A stretch of DNA of 64,000 nt. Origin: CAZSSH01 sp964609825. Lineage in GTDB: Bacteria; Verrucomicrobiota; Lentisphaeria; Victivallales; Victivallaceae. The notes below the pieces were generated by a model, which searched no databases, had not been told where the DNA came from, and was given only the letters and a program-made list of their open reading frames with translations. A program made the position numbers and the translations under genes. The stretch covers positions 248,001 through 312,000 of the forward strand of contig CAZSSH010000004.1 of assembly GCA_964609825.1 (NCBI GenBank). Reading direction: 5' to 3'. Position 1 is the first letter of the stretch. The number at the start of each line of letters is the position of its first letter. Of the stretch, positions 52,803 through 61,837 are shown piece after piece.

Positions 52803-54216
52803 GATGGTTGGGGGTGCTCCACAACAGCTTGGTTTGGATGTTGAAGCGCCGCTCGGTGTCGGCAATTTTTCGGTCAAAGCGGTCAATGATAACAGTCCCC
52901 GGTGCCAGTGATTTCACCGGTCCCGCCGGGCCGTCAAAGCGAAAATCGCCCACGTTGACGCCGTTGACATTGCAATAATACATCAATGGCCACGGGTCGG
53001 CGGCAAAGGTGGCGTACAAGGTTTTGATGCCGTCCGGGAACTCTTGTTTGAGTTTGGCCGCGGTCGTGTCGGGACAGTGGGTCGGGCGAACAAAATAACA
53101 GTAAAAGAAGTCGTCGCGGTTGAGGTTGCCGTTGCGCCGCGAAAACGCCGCCTGCAAGGGCATATACTCTTGCACAAAACCCCACAACAGGACGATGGCC
53201 AAAATCCCCGCGAGCCAAGTGGTTTCGCACCACCGCTTGTTGATATGACAGTAGACGGCGGTGACGTCGCGCAACCCGGCGGTGATCAACAATGCATAAA
53301 TCGGCCATAGCTGAAAAAAGACGCGGGGGAAAGGGGGCGTACTCAAGAGCAGCGCCGCCGGAATCGGCAACAGCCAGATAAAAAAGCGGCTGGTGCGCAA
53401 GTAATTGTAATTGCTTCTCCCCAACGCTGTGATTGCGCCGATGCCCATAAAAATCAGCATCGCAAATGAGTAGAGGAGGGCGGCGTACACCGCCTGCAAT
53501 ACTTTTAAGGGGTCATCCCACCCCTCGCCGAGGCGGAAACACCCCAACAGCTGCCGCCAGATGGGGAGGTAAAAGAGCAATGCCGCGAGCAGCGGCGCCA
53601 GCGCCAAAGCGTAAAACCGGGTTTTTTTGTAAAAATCCGCGCCCCATTGCGGCAAGACGTAGAGAATCACCGCCAGCGCCCCGAGTAAATTGGTTGGCAC
53701 CGTCCCCACCAGCAAGATGAGTGCAATAAAATAGCGGACAAACTTGCGCCAGTTTTGATCCAGTGAGTACTCTTTGGCAAAAAAAAGCACCCATATGAGC
53801 AAAAAAGCGCTCAGCATATAGCCGCGAATCGCGGTCGCGTAGACCAAAAAGGGGAGCGAAATGCCGAGGGCAATCAGTACCGGCGTGATGATTTTGCGCC
53901 CGCCCAGATTGGCTTTAAACAAAAAATACATGCTGAGCAAGGTCGCCGCGCCCAAAATCACCGACAAGAGACGCAACCAAAAGACCGGATCGACTCCGGC
54001 CGGGGTGATGATCAGCCAGTAATGCAAGAGTATGGTATAGAGAATGTGATTATTGGGGATCGCGTAATTGCGGTAAATTGCCGCCGCGTCGGGGAGCAGC
54101 GCAAAGTTGAGCAGCGTGACCGCTTCGTCAAACCAGAGATCGCGGTAAAGAAATTTACCGGCAAAATAAATAAATGCAATGACAATGGCGGAAACGGTAA
54201 TTTTTTGAGAGATCAT
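52783..54216 (-). CDS. GT-C-fold membrane glycosyltransferase-like protein (GT39/ArnT-like)
   Basis: 477-aa multi-pass membrane protein. The start at 54216 (MISQKITVSAIVIAFIYFAG) begins with a membrane helix. The first periplasmic loop has LYRDLWFDEAVTLLNFALL, with the acidic DE motif typical of GT-C enzymes using polyprenyl-phosphate sugars. About ten membrane helices follow, then a soluble C-terminal domain of about 120 residues. The family transfers sugars to lipid A, protein or polymers; the substrate is unknown. It probably forms a unit with miaA only by position. Confidence 0.78.
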   Translation of the reverse strand: MISQKITVSAIVIAFIYFAGKFLYRDLWFDEAVTLLNFALLPDAAAIYRNYAIPNNHILYTILLHYWLIITPAGVDPVFWLRLLSVILGAATLLSMYFLFKANLGGRKIITPVLIALGISLPFLVYATAIRGYMLSAFLLIWVLFFAKEYSLDQNWRKFVRYFIALILLVGTVPTNLLGALAVILYVLPQWGADFYKKTRFYALALAPLLAALLFYLPIWRQLLGCFRLGEGWDDPLKVLQAVYAALLYSFAMLIFMGIGAITALGRSNYNYLRTSRFFIWLLPIPAALLLSTPPFPRVFFQLWPIYALLITAGLRDVTAVYCHINKRWCETTWLAGILAIVLLWGFVQEYMPLQAAFSRRNGNLNRDDFFYCYFVRPTHCPDTTAAKLKQEFPDGIKTLYATFAADPWPLMYYCNVNGVNVGDFRFDGPAGPVKSLAPGTVIIDRFDRKIADTERRFNIQTKLLWSTPNHHVYVVQ

Positions 54217-54284
54217 AACGTGACCAAACTCCCGTTTGTAGTGGCAACATCGTATCATCCGGCGAGGGGCTTTTAAGACAAAAA

Positions 54285-54310
54285 AAACCGGCAAGCATGC
54301 TTGCCGGTTT
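54285..54310 (-). terminator. Terminator of ferredoxin gene
   Basis: AAACCGGCAAGCATGCTTGCCGGTTT is a perfect 26-bp palindrome; on the minus strand it is followed by TTTTT, 12 bases after the ferredoxin stop. Confidence 0.88.
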
Positions 54311-54321
54311 GGGGGAAACGA

Positions 54322-54492
54322 TTAGAGGGAAATCGCTTCGCAGGGGCATTCGCCGACGCAAGCGCCGCAGTCAATGCAATCCGCTTCTTTGACGCTCGCT
54401 TTGCCGTCGACCATCTCGATCGCGCCGACCGGGCAAGCACCGACGCAGCACTCGCAACCACTGCAGGAATCCTTATTAATCTTAGCAGCCAT
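54322..54492 (-). CDS. 2[4Fe-4S] ferredoxin
   Basis: 56-aa bacterial-type ferredoxin beginning MAAKINKDSCSGCECCVGAC. The two cluster motifs are intact: Cys10-x2-Cys13-x2-Cys16-x3-Cys20-Pro and Cys39-x2-Cys42-x2-Cys45-x3-Cys49-Pro. An additional Cys15 and Cys51 are present. Such ferredoxins carry low-potential electrons in anaerobes (pyruvate:ferredoxin oxidoreductase, hydrogenase). The GGAGAGA ribosome binding site lies before the ATG at 54492. It is monocistronic with its own terminator. Confidence 0.95.
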   Translation of the reverse strand: MAAKINKDSCSGCECCVGACPVGAIEMVDGKASVKEADCIDCGACVGECPCEAISL

Positions 54493-54578
54493 TTTCTCTC
54501 TCCATTGTTAGCTGTTAGTTGATAACGGTAAAAATTAATATAACACGTTTTGACGAAAAATCAAATTATTTTATTCAA

Positions 54579-55583
54579 TTATAACAACTCGGCAATTTGC
54601 ACCGCGTTAAGCGCCGCACCCTTAAGCACTTGGTCGCCCGACACAAAAATGTCGAGGCCGCGCTTGTCGTCGCGCGAGCTGTCCTGACGGATGCGCCCGA
54701 CCAAAACGTTGTACTGCTCGCTCGCGTCAATCGGCATCGGGTAGCGCTTGTTGGCCGGGTCGTCAACCAACGTAACGCCGGGGGCGGTCGCCAAAATTGC
54801 GCGGGCCTCGGCGGGCGTGATTTCGTTTTCAAACTCGAGGTTCAACGCTTCGCTGTGGGCGCGCATCACCGGCACCCGCACGCAGGTGCAGGAGACTTTA
54901 AAATTGGGGTCGTGCAGCATTTTGCGCGACTCGTTCTGCATTTTCATCTCTTCTTTGGTGTAGCCGCTGTCGAGAAACGTGTCGATGTGCGGAATCAAAT
55001 TGAAACCGATGCGGTGGGCAAAAACCTTGGGGGCGATCGCTTCGCCGTTGAGCAATTGGCGCGTCTGCACCAGCATCTCGTCCATCCCTTTGGCACCGGC
55101 TCCGCTGGTCGCCTGATAGGTCGCGGCGACCAAACGCTTGACGCGGTTGTGACGGTACAGCGGGGTGACGGCAACGAGCATGATGATGGTTGAGCAGTTG
55201 GGGTTGGCAATCACGCCCTTGTGCTTTTTGATGTCCTCGGGGTTGACCTCGGGAACGACCAAGGGCACATCATCCTCCATGCGGAAAGCACTCGAGTTGT
55301 CGATCATCACGGCGCCCGACTTGACCACCGCGCTGCGAAACTCCTTGGAGATGTCGCTGCCGGCGCTGAAAAGGGCGATGTCAATGTTTTTAAAGGAATC
55401 AGCGGTCAACTCTTCGATCTTGACTTGGGTGCCCTTAAAATCCATTGTTTTACCGGCGGAGCGGGCGGAAGCTAAGAGTCTCAAATTTTTGACCGGGAAA
55501 TTGCGCTTTACGAGCGTATTGAGCATTTCCACGCCGACAGCACCGGTGGCACCGGCGATTGCGACATTAAAACCACTTGACAT
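54579..55583 (-). CDS. asd: Aspartate-semialdehyde dehydrogenase
   Basis: 334-aa NADP-dependent enzyme of the lysine/threonine/methionine branch. The Rossmann loop GATGAVG (residues 11-17), catalytic Cys130 in IANPNCSTI and the substrate-binding and catalytic His segment (CTCVRVPVMRAHSEALNLEFE, His near residue 247) are all in place. The length matches the shorter ASADH type of Gram-positive and PVC bacteria. AAGGAAA lies ahead of the ATG. It diverges from ligA. Confidence 0.96.
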   Translation of the reverse strand: MSSGFNVAIAGATGAVGVEMLNTLVKRNFPVKNLRLLASARSAGKTMDFKGTQVKIEELTADSFKNIDIALFSAGSDISKEFRSAVVKSGAVMIDNSSAFRMEDDVPLVVPEVNPEDIKKHKGVIANPNCSTIIMLVAVTPLYRHNRVKRLVAATYQATSGAGAKGMDEMLVQTRQLLNGEAIAPKVFAHRIGFNLIPHIDTFLDSGYTKEEMKMQNESRKMLHDPNFKVSCTCVRVPVMRAHSEALNLEFENEITPAEARAILATAPGVTLVDDPANKRYPMPIDASEQYNVLVGRIRQDSSRDDKRGLDIFVSGDQVLKGAALNAVQIAELL

Positions 55584-55678
55584 TTTTGTTTTCCTTGCAA
55601 AACTTTCGTTGTAAATATTTTATTAATATAGCATAATACTTGCAATTTTTCAATAGCGGAGTTATATTCAATCGCATT

Positions 55679-57541
55679 ATGTTGCAAAAAAATCACATTA
55701 TTGATGCCATTAAGTACCACAATCACCGCTACTGGGACTTGAACGACCCGGAGATCTCCGACGCCGATTACGATCTCTTGTTGCGGCAGCTGGCCGAAAT
55801 TGACCCCGGTCACGAGCTCTTGCACGAAGTCCACGCCCCCGCCGTCACCGGCTCGGGCAAGGTAAAGCACAAAGAGCCGTTACTCTCGATGGACAAGGTG
55901 TATACCTTGCCAGAGCTGCTCAAGTGGGCGGACAAAACCGCCCGCACGTCCGATGAGGTATTTTTGGTCGAGCCCAAATATGACGGGATCTCGGCCATTT
56001 ATGACAACGGTGTGTTGGCCACACGCGGCACCGACGGGAGCGAAGGGGAAAACATCTCCGACAAGATCCCGGTCATTGAGCTCGAGGCTCCCGATTATAC
56101 CGGCAGGCTCGACCGCCCGGCGCGCGGCGAAATTTTGATCCGTAAAGACGATTTCCAAACTTATTTTTCGCAGCTGGTGTCCAAAAGCGGCAAAAGTTAT
56201 AAAAACCCGCGCAATACCGTCGCCGGAATTTTGGGCGGCAAAAACGCCGACTTTTTGGAGCTGTTAAAAGACCGGATCAAGATTTCACTGATTGACTACA
56301 ATCTTGTTTCCATCCCGGTCAAGGCGGGTGAGTTGGGCGACCGCTGGGACGAACTTTATCAGCAGCTGGCCGCGCTCCCGTACCCGATGGACGGGATCGT
56401 GATCAAGCTTGCCGACCAAGACTACCGCCGCGAGCTCGGCTTCACCGCCCACCACTACCGGGGTGAAATCGCTTTTAAGTTTACCAATGCCCGGGCTGAG
56501 AGCAAGCTGGTGTTTGTCGACTGGAGTTTCGGCAAAACATTCATAACTCCCGTCGCCAACTTTGAGCCGGTGGACTTAAACGGGATTACCATCAAGCGCG
56601 CGAGTTTGCACAATCTCCAAAATGTGCTTGATCTAAATATCATGGCCAACGATATTTTGACCATTGAGCGGGCGGGCGACGTGATCCCGTTTATTTCCGC
56701 CGTGCGTCCCGGCGAACTGCGCCAAAATGTCCTGATCAAAGACTGTCCCTGCTGCCGGACGCCTTTGATACAGCAGGGGCCGGAAATATTGTGCCCCAAT
56801 GCGGACTGTTTTGAGCCCGCATTGCAGCGTTTGTGTGCGGCGGTAAAGACCCTCGGGATCGACGAGCTCGGCGAGCCCACTGTCCGGCAGATGATGCAAA
56901 AGCTGGGAGTGAAACACTTGCTCGATCTCTTTAAGCTCACGGTGGACGATATCAAAAGGCTCGACAAATTTCAGGACAAATCGAGCAATAATTTGTGGAG
57001 TCACATCCAAAGCGCTAAAAAGCTAGAGGATTACAAGGTCTTGGCGGCGTTGAACATCCCGCATGTCGGGGTCAATGTCGCCAAGGATATCTTGAAGCAC
57101 TTTTCGCTTGGTGAATTGTTGGATAAAACCGTCGACGAACTGAGCGCCGTCGACGGTGTCGGCCCCGAGCGTGGCCGTGCGCTGGTGGAGGCGTTTGCCG
57201 CGCAGCGCGACTTTATTTTGGAAATCATGGCGGCGCTGACGGTGGTCGGGAGCAGGGAGACGGCGGAGAAGCCCAAGATTTGCTTTACCGGCAAAATGCC
57301 CAAGCCCCGGAGCTTTTACGAGAGCTGCGCCCTTGCGGCCGGATATCTCCCGGTGGACTCGGTCAATGCCAAGCTTTCTTTGCTGGTCGCCGCCGATTTG
57401 GAGTCGATGAGCAGCAAGCTGAAAACCGCCGCCGCCGCCGGGGTTAAAGTGATCAGTCTCGCCGAATTTATGGAGCTGGTTCCCGCCGCCGCAACCACTG
57501 ATGCGGCGGTTGCCGCCCCAATGCAGGATGAGTTGTTTTAA
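55679..57541 (+). CDS. ligA: NAD-dependent DNA ligase
   Basis: 620-aa ligase. The start at 55679 (MLQKNHIIDAIKYHNHRYW) is chosen because it gives a normal LigA domain Ia. The adenylated Lys is Lys100 in VEPKYDGIS. The adenylation domain, OB-fold (SFGKTFITPVANFEPV), zinc finger (CPCCRTPL...CPNADC, about 360-385), HhH repeats (IPHVGVNVAKDIL, VDGVGPERGRALVEAF) and a C-terminal BRCT domain (KICFTGKMPKPRSFYE) are all visible. It is slightly shorter than the usual 670 aa, mostly in the adenylation domain. The gap to the convergent gene is 7 bases. Confidence 0.96.
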   Translation: MLQKNHIIDAIKYHNHRYWDLNDPEISDADYDLLLRQLAEIDPGHELLHEVHAPAVTGSGKVKHKEPLLSMDKVYTLPELLKWADKTARTSDEVFLVEPKYDGISAIYDNGVLATRGTDGSEGENISDKIPVIELEAPDYTGRLDRPARGEILIRKDDFQTYFSQLVSKSGKSYKNPRNTVAGILGGKNADFLELLKDRIKISLIDYNLVSIPVKAGELGDRWDELYQQLAALPYPMDGIVIKLADQDYRRELGFTAHHYRGEIAFKFTNARAESKLVFVDWSFGKTFITPVANFEPVDLNGITIKRASLHNLQNVLDLNIMANDILTIERAGDVIPFISAVRPGELRQNVLIKDCPCCRTPLIQQGPEILCPNADCFEPALQRLCAAVKTLGIDELGEPTVRQMMQKLGVKHLLDLFKLTVDDIKRLDKFQDKSSNNLWSHIQSAKKLEDYKVLAALNIPHVGVNVAKDILKHFSLGELLDKTVDELSAVDGVGPERGRALVEAFAAQRDFILEIMAALTVVGSRETAEKPKICFTGKMPKPRSFYESCALAAGYLPVDSVNAKLSLLVAADLESMSSKLKTAAAAGVKVISLAEFMELVPAAATTDAAVAAPMQDELF

Positions 57542-57548
57542 GTTGGCG

Positions 57549-58043
57549 TTATTGATCCTTTGACGACTCTTCCGGCAACGCTTCGTCGGTTTTGTCGCTT
57601 ATTTGTCTGCGGCGGACAACGTGGTAACAGCTCAACATTTTGCAAATCTGATAGATCAGCATGTAAATGATAATCCCGCCGATCACGAGTCCTATAATTT
57701 CCGAAATACCTGAAAATATCAGCAAAATTATATTGGGGATAACAAAAAGAAAGTTGCCGATAATTCCGCCCAAAGTATCATCCAACTGAAGGGATAAAAA
57801 CTCCAATACTATTAAAATAATTGTGCACACATGGGCAGCTTTGACTGACGGGTTTGAGACTTTTTTAAACCGGAATCCGGAGAGATAAAATACCGGCGGA
57901 ATCGCCGCTAAAATTGCCCAATACGCCCAAACGTAGGGTACATAAGGGCTTTTAAAACGAACCCCGATCGGGAGGAGATCAACGCAAGCCAAAGCATTTG
58001 GGGAAAGCGACAATGCCAACAACAGCCATACCGTTTTTTTCAT
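57549..58043 (-). CDS. Small multi-pass membrane protein, unknown
   Basis: 164-aa protein with a signal-like first helix (MKKTVWLLLALSLSPNALAC) and four further hydrophobic segments at about 38-58, 70-88, 92-113 and 115-137. A charged tail (RRRQISDKTDEALPEESSKDQ) follows. The Cys after ALA at about residue 20 could be a lipobox, but the preceding Ala-Leu-Ala is also a signal peptidase I site. No family is recognised. It has noticeably more A/T-ending codons than its neighbours. It lies 27 bases downstream of the OppF-like gene. Confidence 0.6.
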   Translation of the reverse strand: MKKTVWLLLALSLSPNALACVDLLPIGVRFKSPYVPYVWAYWAILAAIPPVFYLSGFRFKKVSNPSVKAAHVCTIILIVLEFLSLQLDDTLGGIIGNFLFVIPNIILLIFSGISEIIGLVIGGIIIYMLIYQICKMLSCYHVVRRRQISDKTDEALPEESSKDQ

Positions 58044-58070
58044 ACCTAACGCTCCTTGGATAATTTTGTT

Positions 58071-59030
58071 TTACTCCCCCGCGTGAAAACAGGCGCACTG
58101 GTGACCGGGTGCAATTTCCGCAAGCAAGGGAAGCTCAACTTTGCAGCGTTCATCCGCCAGCGGGCAGCGCGGGTGAAAGGCGCAGCCGGAGGGCGGGTTG
58201 ACCGGCGAGGGGACATCGCCCGTTAAAATAATCCGGCTTCCGGCCGGAGTGCCGACATCGGGCACCGCCGAAAGCAATGCTTTGGTATATGGGTGCAAGG
58301 GGTGCTGCGTGATATCGCGCGCCAACCCTGACTCGACGATGCGGCCAAGGTACATCACCATAATTTTAGAGGCAATATGCTCGACCACTGCCAAATCGTG
58401 GGCGATGAATAAAAACGATGTCCCGGTTTTTTCACAGATATCCTGCAAGAGATTGATGATTGACGCTTGTACGCTGACATCCAATGCCGACACCGGCTCG
58501 TCGGCGACGATGAGTTTGGGCCCCGCCGCCAACGCGCGGGCGATGCCGATGCGCTGGCGTTGTCCGCCCGAGAACTGGTGGGGGTAGCGGTCCAGCGCGT
58601 CGCCGCTCAAGCCCACGTCCTCCAACAGCTGCGCTGCTTTGGTCCGCCGGGCGGCTTTGTCAAGCTTGGTATGCAGCGCCAATACTTCGTCAATGGCGCT
58701 AAAGATGGTCAACCGCGGGTTTAAGGAGCCGTAAGGGTCCTGAAAAATCATTTGGAAGTCTTTGCGCAGCTTTTGCGACTCTTTGCCTTTGACGTTGGCA
58801 ATGTCGATGTCGTTGAGGATAATTTTGCCGCTGTGAGGCGACTCCAGGCGCACCAGCGCCCGGCCGAGGGTGCTTTTGCCGCAGCCGGATTCGCCGACCA
58901 AGCCGACGATTTCGCCGCCGTTGATCTCAAAGGAAACGCCGTCCAGGGCTTTGACAAATTTTTTGGGAGCAAACAGCGCACCGCGCAAGGGATAATATAC
59001 TTTAAGGTCCTCAACTTTGAGCAGACTCAT
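58071..59030 (-). CDS. Oligopeptide/dipeptide ABC transporter ATP-binding protein (OppF/DppF-like)
   Basis: 319-aa ABC ATPase. Walker A GLVGESGCGKSTLGRAL (about 39-55), the Q loop MIFQDPYGSLNPRL, signature FSGGQRQRIGIARAL (about 153-167) and Walker B LIVADEPVSALD (about 173-184) are intact. The C-terminal extension with the Cys-rich GCAFHPRCPLADERC is specific to the peptide/nickel subfamily, where it binds an Fe-S cluster or zinc in some members. No OppD partner, permease or binding protein lies in the window. Its ATG overlaps the PP2C stop by 4 bases. Confidence 0.93.
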   Translation of the reverse strand: MSLLKVEDLKVYYPLRGALFAPKKFVKALDGVSFEINGGEIVGLVGESGCGKSTLGRALVRLESPHSGKIILNDIDIANVKGKESQKLRKDFQMIFQDPYGSLNPRLTIFSAIDEVLALHTKLDKAARRTKAAQLLEDVGLSGDALDRYPHQFSGGQRQRIGIARALAAGPKLIVADEPVSALDVSVQASIINLLQDICEKTGTSFLFIAHDLAVVEHIASKIMVMYLGRIVESGLARDITQHPLHPYTKALLSAVPDVGTPAGSRIILTGDVPSPVNPPSGCAFHPRCPLADERCKVELPLLAEIAPGHQCACFHAGE

Positions 59031-59791
59031 TTTTCCTCCGGGAAAATCATAATGATGGTGATGTTGTCATTGCCGCCGCCGATTAATGACTCGCGCATAA
59101 AGTAATTGAGCGCTTCGCGCGGATGCCGCGCCTGCGCCAGAAACTCGACGGTTTTTTCGGGTTTGAGATAGCGGTAGCAGCCGTCGGTGCATAAAAAGTA
59201 AATGCTGTTGGGCTTGTACTTGACGATCTTGATATCAGGCTCAATATCGAGCCGGGTGCCGATCGCTTTGGCGATCGCGTGCTGCAAGGTCTCCGGGTCC
59301 TCAACGGGTTTGCCGAAGTTGCGGCGGTACTCCTTGATGGCGGAGTGGTCGACGGTCAGCTGGATGAGCTCTTTTTCTTCGGGGTCAAACTCATACATCC
59401 GGCTGTCGCCGATGTTGGCAATGACGATTGAGGCGTCAAAAAAGACGGCGGCCACCAGTGTGGTGCACATCGGGCGGTTGATGTTTTCGCTCAAATTGCG
59501 CCGGAAAATGCGCTTGTTGACCTTGGTGATGCTCTCTTTTAAAAAGTTGGTGACGTCATTCAGGGAGTGCAGCGGATTTTGCCCGGCGTTGAGAAAGTTG
59601 CGGACCAGCTCGCGGGTGGTAATCATGCTGGCCAGGTCGCCGTCGATGTGCCCGCCGACGCCGTCGGCGACCACGGCAAGCGAACCGCGCTCGCTGTTTG
59701 TCTCGACAAACCCGAAGCAGTCCTCGTTATTTTTGCGGATCAGCCCGGTGTTGCTCTCGCCGGCGATCCTGAGTTTGATAATATTTGCCAT
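59027..59791 (-). CDS. PP2C-family protein serine/threonine phosphatase
   Basis: 254-aa metal-dependent phosphatase. The motifs in order are GLIRKNNEDCFG (about 17-28), LAVVADGVGGHIDGDLAS (about 37-54, metal-binding Asp-Gly), VIANIGDSRMYEF (about 125-137), YFLCTDGCYRYL (about 195-206) and a final GGGNDNITII (about 240-249, metal Asp). All metal-binding Asp positions seem present. It probably reverses protein kinase action. It is translationally coupled to the OppF-like gene, which hints that the two act together, but no kinase gene is nearby. Confidence 0.92.
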   Translation of the reverse strand: MANIIKLRIAGESNTGLIRKNNEDCFGFVETNSERGSLAVVADGVGGHIDGDLASMITTRELVRNFLNAGQNPLHSLNDVTNFLKESITKVNKRIFRRNLSENINRPMCTTLVAAVFFDASIVIANIGDSRMYEFDPEEKELIQLTVDHSAIKEYRRNFGKPVEDPETLQHAIAKAIGTRLDIEPDIKIVKYKPNSIYFLCTDGCYRYLKPEKTVEFLAQARHPREALNYFMRESLIGGGNDNITIIMIFPEEK

Positions 59792-59928
59792 GTAATATTG
59801 AAAAATCGTTTGAATTTTGTCACATATTATAGTATAATAGGTAAAAATAATTATTTCAATCCGTTTTCGGACTTTTTGCGCGAATAAATCAAAATCGCGA
59901 TTGATAACAGGTTTTTTCGAGTATATTT

Positions 59929-60291
59929 ATGTGGCAAAATTTCAGTTTGTTTTCGCCCGTCGTCAAGACGGTGCTTTTGTTGACCCTATCCAATGTCTTT
60001 ATGACCTTTGCCTGGTACGCCCATTTGAAAAATCTCTCACACCGCGCATGGTACGTGGCGGCGCTGGCCAGCTGGGGGATCGCTCTCTTTGAGTATTTGC
60101 TGCAAGTCCCTGCCAACCGCATCGGCCACACTGAGCTCAATATCGGCCAACTTAAAATTTTGCAGGAGGCGATTGCCTTGTCGGTGTTTGTGCCGTTTTC
60201 GCTTTTTTATATGAAAGAACCGGTGTCGTTAAACTACCTCTATGCCTCCTTGTGCATTGCCGGGGCGGTTTATTTTATCTTCCGCGGCTGA
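59929..60291 (+). CDS. DMT-family small membrane protein (DUF486)
   Basis: 120-aa protein with four hydrophobic segments. The sequence MTFAWYAHLKN, ALASWGIALFEYLLQVPANRIG and ILQEAIALSVFVPFSLFYMKEP is characteristic of the DUF486 family, small drug/metabolite transporter-like proteins of unknown substrate. The family is widespread and typically about 115 aa. It is followed by the FAD oxidoreductase gene with a 61-base gap. Confidence 0.9.
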   Translation: MWQNFSLFSPVVKTVLLLTLSNVFMTFAWYAHLKNLSHRAWYVAALASWGIALFEYLLQVPANRIGHTELNIGQLKILQEAIALSVFVPFSLFYMKEPVSLNYLYASLCIAGAVYFIFRG

Positions 60292-60352
60292 GTTGGATTG
60301 ATTGCTTCGTCTCAGGAGGGATTTTTTGACGTGTACAACTTTAAGGAATAAA

Positions 60353-61837
60353 ATGGATCGCCCAAAAACAGCGGTTATCATCGGCGCCGGTCCGGCCGGT
60401 TTGACCGCCGCGTATTATTTGCTCAAGCAGACCGGCATCAAACCGGTTGTTTTGGAGAAGCTCAGCGTCATTGGCGGGATTTCGCGCACGGTGGATTACC
60501 GCGGCAACCGGATGGATTTGGGCGGTCACCGTTTTTTTTCGAAAAACCGTGAAATCGTCGATTTCTGGCTCAAGTTAGTGCCGCCGGCGCCGGATTTGAA
60601 CGACAGCGAAGGACGAATGCTGACCCGCAACCGGGTTTCCCGGATCTTTTTCAACCGCCGCTTGCTTGATTACCCGCTGACATTAAGCGTTCGGACGTTC
60701 GGTGCTTTCGGCCTCGGCAATACAGCCTTGGTCGGATGGGATTATCTCAAGTGCCGGGTGTGCCGGAGACCCGAAAAAAGCCTTGAGGATTTTTACATCA
60801 ACCGCTTCGGCGTCCGGCTTTACCGGATGTTTTTTGAGAGTTACACCGAGAAGCTCTGGGGCATTCATCCGCGTGACATTGCGCCGGATTGGGGTGCGCA
60901 GCGGGTCAAGGGGGTGTCGCTCTCCAGGCTGGGTTGGCAGATGCTTAAAAAATGTATTTGGCGCGACGCCAAAACCGAAGAAACTTCACTCATTGACTCC
61001 TTTTGGTATCCCCGGCTCGGTCCCGGGCAGATGTGGGATGCCATCGCGGACGAAATTGCCCGGATGGGAGGAGAGATTTGCCTCAATTGCAATGTTTCGG
61101 GATTGGACCTTGCCGACGGCGGGATTCGCCGGGTTTGTTATGATCAAAACGGCGTGGCGCGGATTTTGGATGCGGATTATGTGTTTTCGTCAATGCCGAT
61201 CAGCGAGCTGATTGCCGCAATGGGAGCGGCGGTGCCGCCCGCCGTGGCCGGAATCGCCGGCCGGTTACCCTACCGTGACTTTATCACCGTTGGATTGTTG
61301 GTGAAAAAACTTAAAATCAGCGGACATGACGGCGGACTGATTCCCGATTGTTGGATCTACATCCAGTCGCAGGAGGTGAAACTCGGGCGGCTTCAGATTT
61401 TTAACAATTGGTCGCCTTTTCTTGTCCGCGACAGCGATACGGTATGGCTCGGCCTTGAGTATTTTTGCACCCGCGGCGACGCGCTTTGGGAGCTGGGAGA
61501 GTCGGAGTTGATTGCCATGGCCGCGGGAGAGTTGGTCAAACTGGGGATCATCAACAGCAATGATGTTCTCGACGGAGTGCGGGTCGCAGTCGAAAAAGCT
61601 TATCCCGGATATTTCGGCAGTTATGCCGGATTTGGCCAGATTCGCCAATTTTTGAGCAGCTGCGACAATCTCTATTGCATCGGCCGCAACGGCCAGCATC
61701 GTTATAATAATATGGACCACTCGATGCTGACTGCGATCGCGGCGGTCAAGGCGGTGACCGGCGAGGCGCCTGCCGCTGATATCTGGCAGGTCAATGCGGA
61801 GCAGGAGTACCATGAAAAATCAGTTTGCCGCTCTTAA
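60353..61837 (+). CDS. FAD-dependent oxidoreductase, UDP-galactopyranose mutase/amine oxidase-like
   Basis: 494-aa flavoprotein. The start at 60353 (MDRPKTAVIIGAGPAGLTAA) follows AAGGA with good spacing. The dinucleotide-binding GAGPAGLTAAYYL (residues 11-23), EKLSVIGGISRTV and LGGHRFFSKN match the protoporphyrinogen oxidase/UDP-galactopyranose mutase superfamily; GRNGQHRYNNMDHSM near the end is the conserved C-terminal FAD motif of this group. Such proteins often sit beside glycosyltransferases in polysaccharide loci. Here the next gene is a GT-C protein that overlaps it by 26 bases. Confidence 0.85.
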   Translation: MDRPKTAVIIGAGPAGLTAAYYLLKQTGIKPVVLEKLSVIGGISRTVDYRGNRMDLGGHRFFSKNREIVDFWLKLVPPAPDLNDSEGRMLTRNRVSRIFFNRRLLDYPLTLSVRTFGAFGLGNTALVGWDYLKCRVCRRPEKSLEDFYINRFGVRLYRMFFESYTEKLWGIHPRDIAPDWGAQRVKGVSLSRLGWQMLKKCIWRDAKTEETSLIDSFWYPRLGPGQMWDAIADEIARMGGEICLNCNVSGLDLADGGIRRVCYDQNGVARILDADYVFSSMPISELIAAMGAAVPPAVAGIAGRLPYRDFITVGLLVKKLKISGHDGGLIPDCWIYIQSQEVKLGRLQIFNNWSPFLVRDSDTVWLGLEYFCTRGDALWELGESELIAMAAGELVKLGIINSNDVLDGVRVAVEKAYPGYFGSYAGFGQIRQFLSSCDNLYCIGRNGQHRYNNMDHSMLTAIAAVKAVTGEAPAADIWQVNAEQEYHEKSVCRS

